Source: Pseudoflavonifractor sp. An44
GTDB taxonomy: Bacteria; Bacillota; Clostridia; Oscillospirales; Oscillospiraceae
NCBI RefSeq assembly: GCF_002161675.1
Contig: NZ_NFIH01000015.1
Location: forward strand, 1 to 64,000
Direction: 5' to 3'
Length of the DNA stretch: 64,000 bases
Shown here: piece after piece, positions 33,974 through 43,341 of the stretch
How the letters are laid out: every line of letters begins with the position of its first letter
Numbering within the stretch: position 1 is the stretch's first letter
Made by a program: the position numbers and the translations under genes
Notes under the pieces: generated by a model
The model's database searches: none
What the model saw: the letters and a program-made list of their open reading frames with translations, nothing else
Told to the model about the DNA's origin: nothing

Positions 33974-35488
33974 ATGACGAATATTTTGGAATACCTGGAA
34001 CGCAGCGCACAGCTGTTCCCTGAAAAACCGGCTCTGGTGGACGAGCGGCAGTCGATTACCTTCGCCCAAGCGCTGGAGGACAGCCGACGGGTGGGTTCCT
34101 CCCTGGCCCTCTCCCTGGCCAAAGGACAGCCTGTGGCTGTCTATATGGAAAAGAGCGTGAAAAACCTCTGCGCCTTCTGGGGCATTGTGTATGCCGGCGG
34201 TTTTTACGTATCCTTTAATACCCAGCTTCCCACTTCCCGGCTCCAGCAGATGCAGGCGGTGTTGCAGGCGCCCTTTGTCATCACCGACGAGGAGCACCGG
34301 GCAGCTCTGGAAGAGGTATTTCCGCCTCACCGCATCCTGCTCTATCAGGACCTGGTGAAAAGCGCTGTGGACCGTGCCCTGCTGGCCCAAATCCGGCAGC
34401 GCCACGTGGACACCGCCCCCCTCTACGCCAACTTCACCTCCGGCTCTACCGGGGTGCCCAAGGCTGTGGTGGTGGGCCATCGCTCCACCCTGGATTTCAT
34501 TGACCACTTCTGCCCCATCTTCTCCATTACGCAGAAGGACGTCATTGCAAACCAGGCTCCCTTTGACTTTGACGTATCGGTGAAGGACATCTACTCCGCC
34601 CTGGCCACCGGCGCCACCCTGGTGTTGGTACCCCGCCCCTTGTTCTCCCAGCCCCAGCAGTTGCTGGATTTCCTGTGTGAACACCGGGCCACCACCTTGA
34701 TCTGGGCGGTATCGGCTCTGTGCTTGATCACCACCGTCCACGGTCTGGACTATCGCACACCAGAGACGGTGAACAAGGTGCTGTTCAGCGGCGAGGTGAT
34801 GCCCGCCAAGCACCTAAAGATCTGGATGGAGCACTTGCCCCGCGCCCAATTTGTCAATCTGTACGGCCCCACTGAGATCACCTGCAACTGTACTTACCAC
34901 ATCATCGACCGGGAACGGTCCTATCCCGACGGCATTCCCATGGGACAAGCGTTTCCCAACGAGGATGTGTTCCTGCTGGACGGAGACGACCAGCTGGTCA
35001 CTTCTCCCAACGTAGTGGGCGAGGTGTGTGTGCGAGGCTCGGCCCTGGCCTTGGGCTACTACCGAAACCCGGACCAGACGGCCGCTGCCTTTCCCAACAA
35101 TCCCCTCAACCCATGCTATCCCGAGCGCATCTATCGCACCGGAGACTTGGCCCGATACTCCACCCTGGGAGAGCTGCACTTCTGTGGTCGCAAGGACTTC
35201 CAGATCAAGCACATGGGCCACCGTATTGAGTTGGAGGAAATTGAGCGGGCTGTGTCCAATCTCCCCGGTGTGCATCGGTGCTGCTGCGTGTTCCACAGCG
35301 AAAAACATCGGCTGTATGCCTTCTATCAAGGAGAGCTCACCTCCAAGGAACTGCGCTTGCAGCTGCTCCCCACCCTTCCCCCGTATATGATTCCCAATGT
35401 GTTCCGTCAGGTGGACCAGTTCCCCCTGAACAAGAACGGCAAAATTGACCGCACATTACTGATGAAAGGAGCTGGTAGCCGTGGATGA
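33974..35488 (+). CDS. DltA-like amino-acid adenylating enzyme
   Basis: The 504-residue AMP-forming ligase should activate an amino acid with ATP and load it on the carrier protein encoded downstream. The P-loop-like motif is FTSGSTGVPKA (about 154-164), then NLYGPTEITCNCTYH, the hinge GRKDFQIKHMGHRIEL, and the catalytic Lys in NKNGKIDR near 489. Length and motifs match DltA, which activates D-alanine. The partner gene order differs from dltABCD by the decarboxylase that follows (8-bp overlap), so the amino acid may not be D-alanine. First gene of a five-gene operon. Confidence 0.88.
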   Translation: MTNILEYLERSAQLFPEKPALVDERQSITFAQALEDSRRVGSSLALSLAKGQPVAVYMEKSVKNLCAFWGIVYAGGFYVSFNTQLPTSRLQQMQAVLQAPFVITDEEHRAALEEVFPPHRILLYQDLVKSAVDRALLAQIRQRHVDTAPLYANFTSGSTGVPKAVVVGHRSTLDFIDHFCPIFSITQKDVIANQAPFDFDVSVKDIYSALATGATLVLVPRPLFSQPQQLLDFLCEHRATTLIWAVSALCLITTVHGLDYRTPETVNKVLFSGEVMPAKHLKIWMEHLPRAQFVNLYGPTEITCNCTYHIIDRERSYPDGIPMGQAFPNEDVFLLDGDDQLVTSPNVVGEVCVRGSALALGYYRNPDQTAAAFPNNPLNPCYPERIYRTGDLARYSTLGELHFCGRKDFQIKHMGHRIELEEIERAVSNLPGVHRCCCVFHSEKHRLYAFYQGELTSKELRLQLLPTLPPYMIPNVFRQVDQFPLNKNGKIDRTLLMKGAGSRG

Positions 35489-36659
35489 TATCGCTGTGCA
35501 ATCCCTGCTCACGCAATATGCCACCCCCCTGTACCTGTTTGACGGGGAAACGCTGCAACAGCGGGTTTCCTACCTGCGTTCCAAACTGCCTTCCGGAGTA
35601 GGTCTGTGCTACGCCATCAAGGCAAATCCCTTCCTGGCCGGGTACCTCTCTCCTCTGGTGGAGCGGCTGGAGCTGTGCTCCCCCGGTGAGTACCGCATCT
35701 GTGCCCAACAGGGCCTGCCCCTGTCCCAGTTTGTGGTATCTGGGGTGTACAAGACCCCAGAGTTCATCCAGGAAATCCTGCCCAACTCTCCGGCCATCTT
35801 TACGGTGGAGTCCATGGAGCAGTTTGATCTCATCCACTGCACCGCCCAGGACAGCGGCTCCCCGGTGTCCCTGCTGCTGCGGCTGACCAGTGGAAATCAA
35901 TTTGGTCTGGAAAAGGACGAGATCATCGAGATTCTCACCCAGCACCAGAATGATCCGCTGCTCCACTTTAAGGGTATCCAGTACTTCTCCGGCACCCAGA
36001 AGACCTCGGTGAAGCGTCTGACCCGGGAACTGTCCACGGTGGACGAGTTTTTGCAGACTCTGGAGCAGCTGCTGGGTCACCCCATGGAAGAGTTGGAGTT
36101 TGGCCCCGGCTTCCCGGTGAGCTATTACGCCGAGGATGACTTCCCGGAAGACGAGTACCTGGAGCAATTTGCCCAGCTGCTGCAAAATATGACCTTCTCC
36201 GGCACCATCACCCTGGAGCTGGGCCGGAGCCTGGCCGCCCACTGTGGCACCTACTTCACCCGGGTGGTGGATGCCAAGTGCAACCACAAGCAGAACTATG
36301 CCATTGTAGACGGCGGCATGCACCAACTGGTGTACTACGGCCAGTCCATGGCCATGAAGCTGCCCCCCATCCGCCACTACACCCACCATTCCCCGGGAAA
36401 TGTGGAGCCGTGGAACATCTGTGGCTCTCTATGCACCATCAATGACATTCTGGTCAAGCAGCTGCCCCTCCCCTCTCTCCACGCGGGAGATGTGCTGGCC
36501 TTTGAGCGCACGGGGGCCTACTGCATGACCGAGGGTATTTCCCTATTCCTCAGCCGGGACCTGCCCGCTGTCCTGTACCGCCACCCAGACGGACAGGTGG
36601 ACGAGCTGCGCTCCCACTTTGAAACCTACCATCTCAATACATCAAATCTACAGAAATGA
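35481..36659 (+). CDS. Fold-type III PLP-dependent decarboxylase
   Basis: The 392-residue protein belongs to the ornithine/DAP/arginine decarboxylase group with an alanine-racemase-like barrel. The PLP Lys is Lys47 in YAIKANP. Other hallmarks are GIQYFSGTQ (where BtrK-like enzymes have a similar block), ELGRSLAAHCGTY, and DGGMHQLVYYG. A late GSLCTINDIL carries the conserved catalytic Cys near residue 318, and FERTGAYC supplies the PLP-binding Tyr. GTG 35481 follows AAAGGAG by 9 bases. Its place between adenylase and carrier genes suggests that it acts on the carrier-bound amino acid, as BtrK decarboxylates glutamyl-ACP in butirosin synthesis. This is inference from context. Confidence 0.85.
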   Translation: MDDIAVQSLLTQYATPLYLFDGETLQQRVSYLRSKLPSGVGLCYAIKANPFLAGYLSPLVERLELCSPGEYRICAQQGLPLSQFVVSGVYKTPEFIQEILPNSPAIFTVESMEQFDLIHCTAQDSGSPVSLLLRLTSGNQFGLEKDEIIEILTQHQNDPLLHFKGIQYFSGTQKTSVKRLTRELSTVDEFLQTLEQLLGHPMEELEFGPGFPVSYYAEDDFPEDEYLEQFAQLLQNMTFSGTITLELGRSLAAHCGTYFTRVVDAKCNHKQNYAIVDGGMHQLVYYGQSMAMKLPPIRHYTHHSPGNVEPWNICGSLCTINDILVKQLPLPSLHAGDVLAFERTGAYCMTEGISLFLSRDLPAVLYRHPDGQVDELRSHFETYHLNTSNLQK

Positions 36660-36669
36660 GGTAATCATC

Positions 36670-36900
36670 ATGGAACAACTGCTGGAAATCTTGGAGGAAA
36701 TTCGCCCCGACCTGGACTTTGCTAACTGCCAGGACCTCATTGATGGGCACCACCTGAACTCTCTGGACATTATCTCTATCGTGGCCGAGCTGGAGGACGC
36801 CTTTGATATCACCGTTCCCACCGTGGAAGTCATTCCCCACAACTTCAACTCCGCCCAAAACCTCTGGGCTATGATTCAACGTCTCCAAGAGGAGGGATAA
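36670..36900 (+). CDS. DltC-like acyl/aminoacyl carrier protein
   Basis: The 76-residue acidic four-helix carrier has its phosphopantetheine Ser at Ser31 in HHLNSLDII, followed by AELEDAFDI. Size is that of DltC. ATG 36670 has GAGG 8 bases upstream and starts 10 bp after the decarboxylase stop. It should carry the activated (and perhaps decarboxylated) amino acid to the MBOAT protein. Confidence 0.88.
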   Translation: MEQLLEILEEIRPDLDFANCQDLIDGHHLNSLDIISIVAELEDAFDITVPTVEVIPHNFNSAQNLWAMIQRLQEEG

Positions 36901-36901
36901 C

Positions 36902-38494
36902 ATGGCCTCCTACTTCTCCCCCCAGTACCTGGCCGTCCTGCTCCCTGCTACGGTGGGGCTCTATGCCATCACACCGCAACGGGCGCGCCGCGTGATCCTG
37001 CTGCTGGCCAGCTATGCGTTCTTCTGGGCGGTGAGCGGGTCGCTGATTGTCTACTTACTCTTTTCCACTCTGTCCATTCACCACCTGGGGCTGTGGCTGG
37101 AACTGACCGCACGCAACGGGAAGGAAAGGCTGGCACTGGCGGAGTCGGACCAACGGAAAGCCATCCGTGCTGGCATTCAGCGGCAACAGCGGGGCATCAT
37201 CCTGCTGGCGGTGGTCATTCACATCGGCCTGCTCCTCACCCTCAAGTACAGCCACTTCTTCCTCAGCAACGGAAACGCCCTGCTGCGCTTCCTCCACATG
37301 CCCGCCATTCTTCCGGTGCCCTCCTTCTTGCTCCCCATCGGCATCTCCTTCTACACCCTCCAGGCGGTGTCCTACCTGATTGACGTGTACCGGGGCAAGA
37401 TTCAGGCCGACCACAACCTCTTCCGCCTGGCTCTGTTCCTGGGCTTCTTCCCTCAGATGATGGAGGGCCCCATTTGTCGCTATGAGCAGACCGCCCAGCG
37501 GCTGTGGGAGGCGCCCCCCATGTGCTGGAACAACTTCTTGCTGGGTGGTCAGCGCATCCTGTGGGGCATCATCAAGAAGATGGTGGTGGCGGACCGACTG
37601 AACATCTTCATTCTCAACGTCTTTTCCGACTACGACCAGTACAACGGCTCCATCATCGCCGTGGCCGCCATCTGCTACACCATTCAGCTGTACATGGACT
37701 TCTCCGGCACCATCGACGTGGCTCTGGGCAGCGCCCAGCTCTTCGGGGTCGCCCTGCCGGAAAACTTCCAGCGTCCCTTCTTCTCCCGCACCATCTCGGA
37801 GTTCTGGCAGCGGTGGCACATCACCCTGGGCACCTGGTTCAAGGACTACATCTTCTACCCGGTGAGCATGTCCAAGCCCATGAAGAAGCTCACCTCCAAG
37901 GCCAGAAAGCGCTTCGGCCCCCGTTATGGCCCCATCCTCACCAGCAGCGTGGCGCTGTTGTGTGTCTGGCTGTGTAACGGCCTATGGCACGGTTCGGCCT
38001 GGAACTACATCTTCTTCGGCCTGTACCATTTCGCCCTGATCTTTGCTGGAAATCTGGTGCAACCTCTGGTCCTCACCGTCACCGAGCGGCTCCACATTGA
38101 CCGCAACCACATCGCTTACCGGCTCATGCAGACCCTTAGAACCTGTGTGCTGGTGTGCATCGGTGAGCTGTTCTTCCGGGCGGAGGGCCTGAAGAACGGC
38201 CTGAAAATGGCCTGGCGCATAGTGACCGACTGGTCCTTCTCTCCCATCCTCAAGGGCAACCTCTTTGCCTACGGCATTGACGGCCCCGACACCGTTCTGG
38301 TGGCGCTCTTCCTGGTATTTCTGCTGGTTGTGGGCATCATGCAGGAGCGGGGCGTCAAGTTGGGTGAGACCCTGGTGTCCAAGTCCTGGCCGGTGCGCAT
38401 TGCCGTGTATTATGCGGCCATCTGCTTCCTGGTCATCTTCGGTGCCTACGGTATCGGCTACATCCCTGTTGACCCCATCTATGCAGGCTTTTAA
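36902..38494 (+). CDS. MBOAT-family O-acyltransferase, DltB-like
   Basis: The 530-residue membrane protein has about ten helices and the MBOAT core: HITLGTWFKDYIFYP and the active-site His in NGLWHGSAWNYIFFG near residue 362. DltB-type members take an aminoacyl group from a carrier and pass it across the membrane for transfer to teichoic acids. It starts one base after the carrier stop (TAACATG), so the two are coupled. The length exceeds DltB (about 400), mainly by longer loops and two late helices. Confidence 0.9.
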   Translation: MASYFSPQYLAVLLPATVGLYAITPQRARRVILLLASYAFFWAVSGSLIVYLLFSTLSIHHLGLWLELTARNGKERLALAESDQRKAIRAGIQRQQRGIILLAVVIHIGLLLTLKYSHFFLSNGNALLRFLHMPAILPVPSFLLPIGISFYTLQAVSYLIDVYRGKIQADHNLFRLALFLGFFPQMMEGPICRYEQTAQRLWEAPPMCWNNFLLGGQRILWGIIKKMVVADRLNIFILNVFSDYDQYNGSIIAVAAICYTIQLYMDFSGTIDVALGSAQLFGVALPENFQRPFFSRTISEFWQRWHITLGTWFKDYIFYPVSMSKPMKKLTSKARKRFGPRYGPILTSSVALLCVWLCNGLWHGSAWNYIFFGLYHFALIFAGNLVQPLVLTVTERLHIDRNHIAYRLMQTLRTCVLVCIGELFFRAEGLKNGLKMAWRIVTDWSFSPILKGNLFAYGIDGPDTVLVALFLVFLLVVGIMQERGVKLGETLVSKSWPVRIAVYYAAICFLVIFGAYGIGYIPVDPIYAGF

Positions 38495-38508
38495 TCGGAG
38501 GTAATCTC

Positions 38509-39468
38509 ATGGTAAAAATCGCAAAAACCCTCTTGGGCCTTGCCGCCTTTGCCCTGGGGCTTCTGGTAATCCTCTACGGCCTGTCCTTTCTCTTCATTCC
38601 CAAGAACAACACCAAGGACGCCGGTATGGAAGAGGTCATCGCCAACGGCATTCAGGGAGAACCCGAAAATTCCATTGACGTGGTAGTGGTGGGAGACAGC
38701 GAGTCTTACTTCTCCATCTCCCCCCTGCTCATTTGGAAAGACACCGGATACACCAGCTACGTATGCGGCAGCGGCCGCCAGTATCTCTCCTACAGCAAGA
38801 CCCTGTTGGAGCGTGCTTTTGAGACCCAGTCCCCCAAGCTGGTGATTCTGGAAACCCTGTGTATCTACCGTCAAATTCCGGCTAAAACCGTGGTGATGGA
38901 TGAGGTATCCCGGTACCTGCCCATCCTCCGCTACCACGACCGCTGGAAGACCATGACCCGGGAGGATTTCAGCCCCACCGACGGCAACAGCTACACCACG
39001 CCCTATAAGGGATACCGCCTGAGCAGTGCAGCCAGCAGTGCAGATGCCACCAACTACATGGCCTACACGGATAAAACTGCATCCATTCCCGTGCTCAATC
39101 GGCTGTTGGTGGAGCAGATTCAGGAGCTGTGTGAGGAGCACGGCGCCAAGCTGCTGTTGCTGAGTACCCCAAGCACCGTCAACTGGAACTACCAGCGCCA
39201 CAACGGCATTCAGCAGTTGGCGGACGAGCTGGGCCTGGAATACATCGACCTGAATACCAAGACCCAGGAGGTCCCCATCGACTGGTCCAAGGACACCTTT
39301 GACCGGGGCGATCACTTGAATCACACCGGAACGGTCAAAGTCTCTCAATTCCTGGCCAAATACCTGGAAGGGACCCAGATGTTCTCTGATCGCCGGGGAG
39401 ACAGCAAATATGCCAGCTGGAACACCCTCCTTCAAGATTACGAGGCGGAAGTGGCCAAAGCTTCCTAA
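38509..39468 (+). CDS. Membrane-anchored SGNH-type protein, DltD-position
   Basis: The 319-residue protein has one N-terminal helix (about 8-30) and an outer domain. The SGNH nucleophile is Ser64 in VVGDSESYFS and the Asp/His pair is in DHLNHTG near 268-272. It occupies the place of DltD, which completes D-alanine transfer outside the cell, but the sequence is only distantly alike. Acyltransfer or hydrolysis of a surface polymer substituent is the likely task. RBS GGAGG is in the 15-bp gap after the MBOAT gene. A terminator follows. Confidence 0.82.
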   Translation: MVKIAKTLLGLAAFALGLLVILYGLSFLFIPKNNTKDAGMEEVIANGIQGEPENSIDVVVVGDSESYFSISPLLIWKDTGYTSYVCGSGRQYLSYSKTLLERAFETQSPKLVILETLCIYRQIPAKTVVMDEVSRYLPILRYHDRWKTMTREDFSPTDGNSYTTPYKGYRLSSAASSADATNYMAYTDKTASIPVLNRLLVEQIQELCEEHGAKLLLLSTPSTVNWNYQRHNGIQQLADELGLEYIDLNTKTQEVPIDWSKDTFDRGDHLNHTGTVKVSQFLAKYLEGTQMFSDRRGDSKYASWNTLLQDYEAEVAKAS

Positions 39469-39474
39469 ATACAC

Positions 39475-39506
39475 AAATGTCCTCCTGCATTGGCAGGAGG
39501 ACATTT
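39475..39506 (+). terminator. Terminator of the Dlt-like operon
   Basis: AAATGTCCTCCTGC pairs perfectly with GCAGGAGGACATTT around a 4-base loop. It opens an island of hairpins that fills the gap to 39817. Confidence 0.7.
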
Positions 39507-39507
39507 G

Positions 39508-39624
39508 CGCGTGTCGAAAAAGTTCGACACGCTTCTCGAAAATGCCAGCATTTTCTCGAGAAGTTGCAGCCCGCTGCATGCAGCCTTGGGTCAAAGGGCG
39601 ACCCAAGACCACACTGGCGGGCTG
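39508..39624. repeat. Hairpin island with nested palindromes
   Basis: Three units follow each other: GCGTGTCGAA/TTCGACACGC (39508-39532); CTTCTCGAAAATGC with GCATTTTCTCGAGAAG (39532-39563); and an outer stem CAGCCCGC/GCGGGCTG (39567-39624) enclosing CTTGGGTC/GACCCAAG. No reading frame is supported here. A further palindrome, TTTCCCGC with GCGGGAAA, lies near 39678-39700. The stretch 39625-39784 otherwise shows nothing I can name. Confidence 0.6.
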
Positions 39625-39784
39625 AGAAGTGTTTTTTCCGATGCGCATGTCCCCGAAAAAACAGATTTTGATTTATTTTCCCGCCCCCGGGCGGGAAAAC
39701 TCTGCCGAGGGCTTTTTATGGTGCAAGACGATGTATTTTTCTTGCATGAATATGAGGTTATTGACAGCCTGTCCTTTTTTGCAA

Positions 39785-39813
39785 AAATCCCCTGTCGTTT
39801 TAGACAGGGGATT
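39785..39813 (-). terminator. Terminator of yccA-like gene
   Basis: AAATCCCCTGTC pairs with GACAGGGGATTT across a 6-base loop, just after the stop of the Bax-inhibitor-type gene; both strands have A/T flanks. Confidence 0.75.
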
Positions 39814-39817
39814 TGAA

Positions 39818-40546
39818 TTACCGTCGGCTTCTGGAACCCAGAAAGCGAAGGAGATACAAAAACAGGTTGATGAAATCCAAATACAGTTGGAGGGCGGAGT
39901 AAATCGAGGCCCGCTCCAGCAGCGCCACATCATGGCTGAAATACTCGTAGTTCTTCTTGATCTTCTGGGTGTCATAGGCGGTGGCACACAGGAAAATCAC
40001 AAGCCCCACCATACACACCAGTCGATCCAGCGCACCGATATCAAAGAGCATCAGCACCAAACCGCTGATGACCAGGAAGATGAGCCCGCCAAAAATCAGA
40101 GGGCGCAGTCGGGACAGGTCCGTGTGGGTGAATCGGCCATACAGGGCAAAGCCACCGAAAAACAGGGCGGTCAACCCAAAGACCAAAATCAGCGCCGCCA
40201 CATCAAAGGCCACAAAATAGACGGAGAACACCACACCATTGAGAATGGAGTAGATGAAAAACAGGCCTCTGCTTACAAGCACCGACTGCTTATGCAGGCG
40301 GGCGGAGAAAACCAAAACCACGGCGATTTCCGCCACCAGCAGGATCATCAAAATGGAGGGCGTGGTCATCAGCAGCCGAATCACCAGGCCGCTGGCGGCC
40401 ATGTACCAGGCCAGCGCAAAGGTGACCATAAGCCCCAAGAACATCCATCCAAAGGTGCGGGACATATAGAGATTGAGGGTCACCCCTCCTCCCTTAGCGT
40501 AGCTGCTGTCAAACTCGCCAGGGTTAAAAGAACCATATTGTTGCAT
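39818..40546 (-). CDS. Bax inhibitor-1/YccA family membrane protein
   Basis: The 242-residue protein has seven hydrophobic helices and the family pattern ending CATAYDTQKIKKNYE, with acidic residues in the last part. Bacterial BI-1 proteins such as YetJ act as pH-dependent calcium leak channels; a link to FtsH is known for YccA. Last gene after the his genes on the minus strand, one base after the hisE stop, so it may be co-transcribed, though it has no link to histidine. Confidence 0.9.
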   Translation of the reverse strand: MQQYGSFNPGEFDSSYAKGGGVTLNLYMSRTFGWMFLGLMVTFALAWYMAASGLVIRLLMTTPSILMILLVAEIAVVLVFSARLHKQSVLVSRGLFFIYSILNGVVFSVYFVAFDVAALILVFGLTALFFGGFALYGRFTHTDLSRLRPLIFGGLIFLVISGLVLMLFDIGALDRLVCMVGLVIFLCATAYDTQKIKKNYEYFSHDVALLERASIYSALQLYLDFINLFLYLLRFLGSRSRR

Positions 40547-40547
40547 A

Positions 40548-40877
40548 TCAGGTCTCCCGATCCACTTGTTTCATGGTTTTCAAATTTCCAATTTTCAAAC
40601 TGCGGCGGTCCAGCTCGGCCATCACATCCTCCAGAGGGATGTTCTGCTGGGCCATCATCACCATCAGGTGATAGATGAGGTCGGAAATCTCGCCCACAGT
40701 GTCCTCTTTGGCTCCGTTTTTGGCTGCGATGATGGTCTCCGCACACTCCTCCCCCACCTTTTTGAGAATTTTATCCAGCCCCTTGTCAAACAGGTAGCAG
40801 GTATAGGAGCCCTCCTGGGGATTGGCCTTGCGGTCCAGAACCACCGAGTACAGGCTCTGCATGGTATCGTTCATGGG
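40548..40877 (-). CDS. hisE: Phosphoribosyl-ATP diphosphatase
   Basis: This 109-residue MazG-like helical enzyme removes pyrophosphate from PR-ATP in step 2 of histidine synthesis. GEECAETIIAAK and the EISDLIYHLMV helix carry the Mg ligands. I chose ATG 40877 because AAGGAGAGG is 6 bases upstream. It is separate from hisI here, not fused as in enterobacteria. Confidence 0.95.
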   Translation of the reverse strand, partial: PMNDTMQSLYSVVLDRKANPQEGSYTCYLFDKGLDKILKKVGEECAETIIAAKNGAKEDTVGEISDLIYHLMVMMAQQNIPLEDVMAELDRRSLKIGNLKTMKQVDRET

Positions 40878-40913
40878 AATCCTCTCCTTATCGTATTCCA
40901 TGGTACAGGTTGA

Positions 40914-41234
40914 TTATACTTCGATTTCCCGGAAAAAACAACTAGTGGCCCCGGTGTGACAGGTGGGGCCTTTAGGGGTACACAGATACAGCAGGGTATC
41001 GGTATCGCAGTCGGTAAAAATCTCGTTGACATAGAGGAAGTGCCCGCTGCTCTCCCCCTTATTCCACAGCTTCTGGCGGCTGCGGCTCCAGAACCAGGCG
41101 GTTTTGGTCTCCAAAGTCTTCTCCACCGCCTCCCGGTTGGTAAAGCCCAGCATCAGCACCTGGCGGCTGTCCGAATCCTGGATGATCACCGGAATGAGGT
41201 CTGACTTTTGAAAGAGCAAATCCAGATCAAACAT
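40914..41234 (-). CDS. hisI: Phosphoribosyl-AMP cyclohydrolase
   Basis: The 106-residue Zn enzyme opens the adenine ring of PR-AMP in step 3 of histidine synthesis. [16 protein letters not shown] and the metal Cys residues in [11 protein letters not shown] and CHTG are all present. It overlaps the end of hisF by 8 bp. Confidence 0.96.
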   Translation of the reverse strand: MFDLDLLFQKSDLIPVIIQDSDSRQVLMLGFTNREAVEKTLETKTAWFWSRSRQKLWNKGESSGHFLYVNEIFTDCDTDTLLYLCTPKGPTCHTGATSCFFREIEV

Positions 41235-42003
41235 GGCCCTCTCCCCTCTCTCGCACCGGGATATTCTGCTCCCGGAGGTATTCTTTCACCTGGGGGACCG
41301 TAAGCTCCCCAAAGTGGAACAGACTGGCGGCCAGAGCGGCGTCACAGCCAGTCTCCTCAAAGACCTGGGCGAAGTGGCTCAGCTCCCCACAGCCCCCCGA
41401 GGCAATCACCGGGATGGTCACAGCGCTGGTCACTGCCCGGGTCAGCTCCAGGTCGAACCCCGCCTTGGTGCCGTCGGCGTCCATGGAGGTGAGGAGGATT
41501 TCTCCCGCCCCCAACTCCTGGCCCCGCTTGGCCCACTCCACGGCGTCCAGCCCGGTGGGAATGCGGCCACCGGCCACCACCACCTCAAACCAGCCCTCTT
41601 CCCGGCGCTTGGCATCAATGGCCAGCACCACGCACTGAGAGCCGAAAAGCTGAGCGGCGTCGGCTATGAGCTGAGGATTCTTCACCGCCGAGGAGTTGAC
41701 GGAAATCTTGTCCGCCCCTGCACGCAGCAGGCGGCGGAAATCCTCCACGGTGCGGATGCCGCCCCCCACAGTGAGGGGGACAAACACCTGGCTGGCGGTG
41801 CGCTCCACCACATCCTCCACGGTGTCCCGGGCGTCGCTGGTGGCGGTGATGTCCAGAAAGACAATCTCATCCGCCCCCTGGTCGGAGTAGTACCGGGCCA
41901 GCTCCACCGGGTCCCCGGCGTCCCGGATGTTGACGAAGTTGACCCCCTTCACCACCCGTCCGTCCCGGACGTCCAGACAGGGGATGATGCGTTTGGCTAG
42001 CAT
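41227..42003 (-). CDS. hisF: Imidazole glycerol phosphate synthase, cyclase subunit
   Basis: The 258-residue barrel takes ammonia from HisH and closes the imidazole ring, giving IGP and AICAR. The catalytic Asp residues are in [15 protein letters not shown] and in [15 protein letters not shown]. Overlaps hisA by 7 bp. Confidence 0.97.
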   Translation of the reverse strand: MLAKRIIPCLDVRDGRVVKGVNFVNIRDAGDPVELARYYSDQGADEIVFLDITATSDARDTVEDVVERTASQVFVPLTVGGGIRTVEDFRRLLRAGADKISVNSSAVKNPQLIADAAQLFGSQCVVLAIDAKRREEGWFEVVVAGGRIPTGLDAVEWAKRGQELGAGEILLTSMDADGTKAGFDLELTRAVTSAVTIPVIASGGCGELSHFAQVFEETGCDAALAASLFHFGELTVPQVKEYLREQNIPVRERGEGHV

Positions 42004-42719
42004 TGGGCTCCACCGTCCTTCACCGCCTGGGCCAGGTCGATGGCCCCAGCGTAGTAGGCTTTTCCAATGATGGCCCCGTATACCCCCATACGCTCCAGGT
42101 CCACGATGTCCTGGTTGCAGGACACCCCACCAGAGGCAATGAGCTTGCAGGACACCGCTTTCTGTAGCTGTTGCAGGCGGCCAAAAGAGGGGCCGGACAG
42201 CATACCATCCGTCTCAATGTCCGTGAAAATGATGATTTTAACCCCCAGGCGCTCCATCTGTCGGGCAAAGTCCAGATAGTCCAGCCCGGAGTCCACCTCC
42301 CAGCCGGCGGTCTTCACCTTGCCGTCCCGGGCGTCAATGCCCACGGCGATGCGATCGGCCCCATAGGTGGCGATGGCCTTGGCCACCAGCTCCGGGTTGG
42401 AGACGGCGGCGGACCCGATCACCGCCCGGGTCACCCCCAGGGCAAACACGGCTTTCAGGTCTTCCATAGAGCGGATGCCGCCCCCCAGCTCCACCTGGAG
42501 CCCCAGGGCTGCCACCGCCTGCACCAGCTGGGCATTGCGGCGCACACCGTCCCGGGCCCCGTCCAGGTCCACCATGTGAATCCAGGTTGCTCCGGCCTCC
42601 TGAAAGGCCCGAGCCACCGTCACCGGGTCGGTGGCCACTTGGTGCACCGTGTCAAAGCTGCCTTTGTAGAGCCGTACCACGGCCCCGTCCTTCAAATCAA
42701 TGGCTGGTAATATGATCAT
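41997..42719 (-). CDS. hisA: ProFAR isomerase
   Basis: The 240-residue barrel isomerises ProFAR to PRFAR in histidine synthesis. The two catalytic Asp residues are in [16 protein letters not shown] and in [12 protein letters not shown]. It overlaps hisH by 4 bp (ATGA type junction). Confidence 0.96.
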   Translation of the reverse strand: MIILPAIDLKDGAVVRLYKGSFDTVHQVATDPVTVARAFQEAGATWIHMVDLDGARDGVRRNAQLVQAVAALGLQVELGGGIRSMEDLKAVFALGVTRAVIGSAAVSNPELVAKAIATYGADRIAVGIDARDGKVKTAGWEVDSGLDYLDFARQMERLGVKIIIFTDIETDGMLSGPSFGRLQQLQKAVSCKLIASGGVSCNQDIVDLERMGVYGAIIGKAYYAGAIDLAQAVKDGGAQC

Positions 42720-43324
42720 GGGTTCATCGCTCCAAAATTCTTTAGGATTTCCAGGCCCACATCCCCGCTCTTCTCCGGGTGGAACTGGGTGCCGAAAAAG
42801 TTGCCATTTTGCACGGCGGCCACCACCTCCATGCCGTAGTCCGTGGTGGCAATCACCTGACTGGGATTGGCTGCCCGCCCGGAAAAAGAGTGGACAAAGT
42901 ACACCCAGGCCCCTTCATTCAGCCCTCGGAACAAAGGCGAGGGGTTGGGAAAGGATAAGCTGTTCCAGCCGATGTGGGGCAGCTTGTAGTCGGTTTCCAT
43001 GCGCTGGACCGTGCCGGGGATGACCCCCAGGCCGGAACAGGTCTCCCCTTCCTCTCCCTGGGCAAAGAGCAGCTGCATCCCCAGGCAGATGCCCAGCACC
43101 GGCTTGTCCTGTCCCATGCGAAGGATAGCCTGGTCCAGCCCGGTCTGGCGCAGCTTGCGGGCAGCATCCGGGAAGGCCCCCACGCCGGGGAGCAGGATGG
43201 AATTGGCCCGCTCCAGCTCCTGGGGGTCTCCGGTGATGCGGTTGTCAAGGCCCACGTAGGTCAGGGCGTTGGAGACGCTTTTCAGGTTCCCCACCCCATA
43301 GTCTACAATGGCGGTATAGCTCAT
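42716..43324 (-). CDS. hisH: Imidazole glycerol phosphate synthase, glutaminase subunit
   Basis: The 202-residue class I glutamine amidotransferase supplies ammonia to HisF. The nucleophile Cys is in GICLGMQLL, and the His/Glu pair in GTQFHPEKSG. Confidence 0.96.
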   Translation of the reverse strand: MSYTAIVDYGVGNLKSVSNALTYVGLDNRITGDPQELERANSILLPGVGAFPDAARKLRQTGLDQAILRMGQDKPVLGICLGMQLLFAQGEEGETCSGLGVIPGTVQRMETDYKLPHIGWNSLSFPNPSPLFRGLNEGAWVYFVHSFSGRAANPSQVIATTDYGMEVVAAVQNGNFFGTQFHPEKSGDVGLEILKNFGAMNP

Positions 43325-43341
43325 AACGCTTCCTCGTTTCT

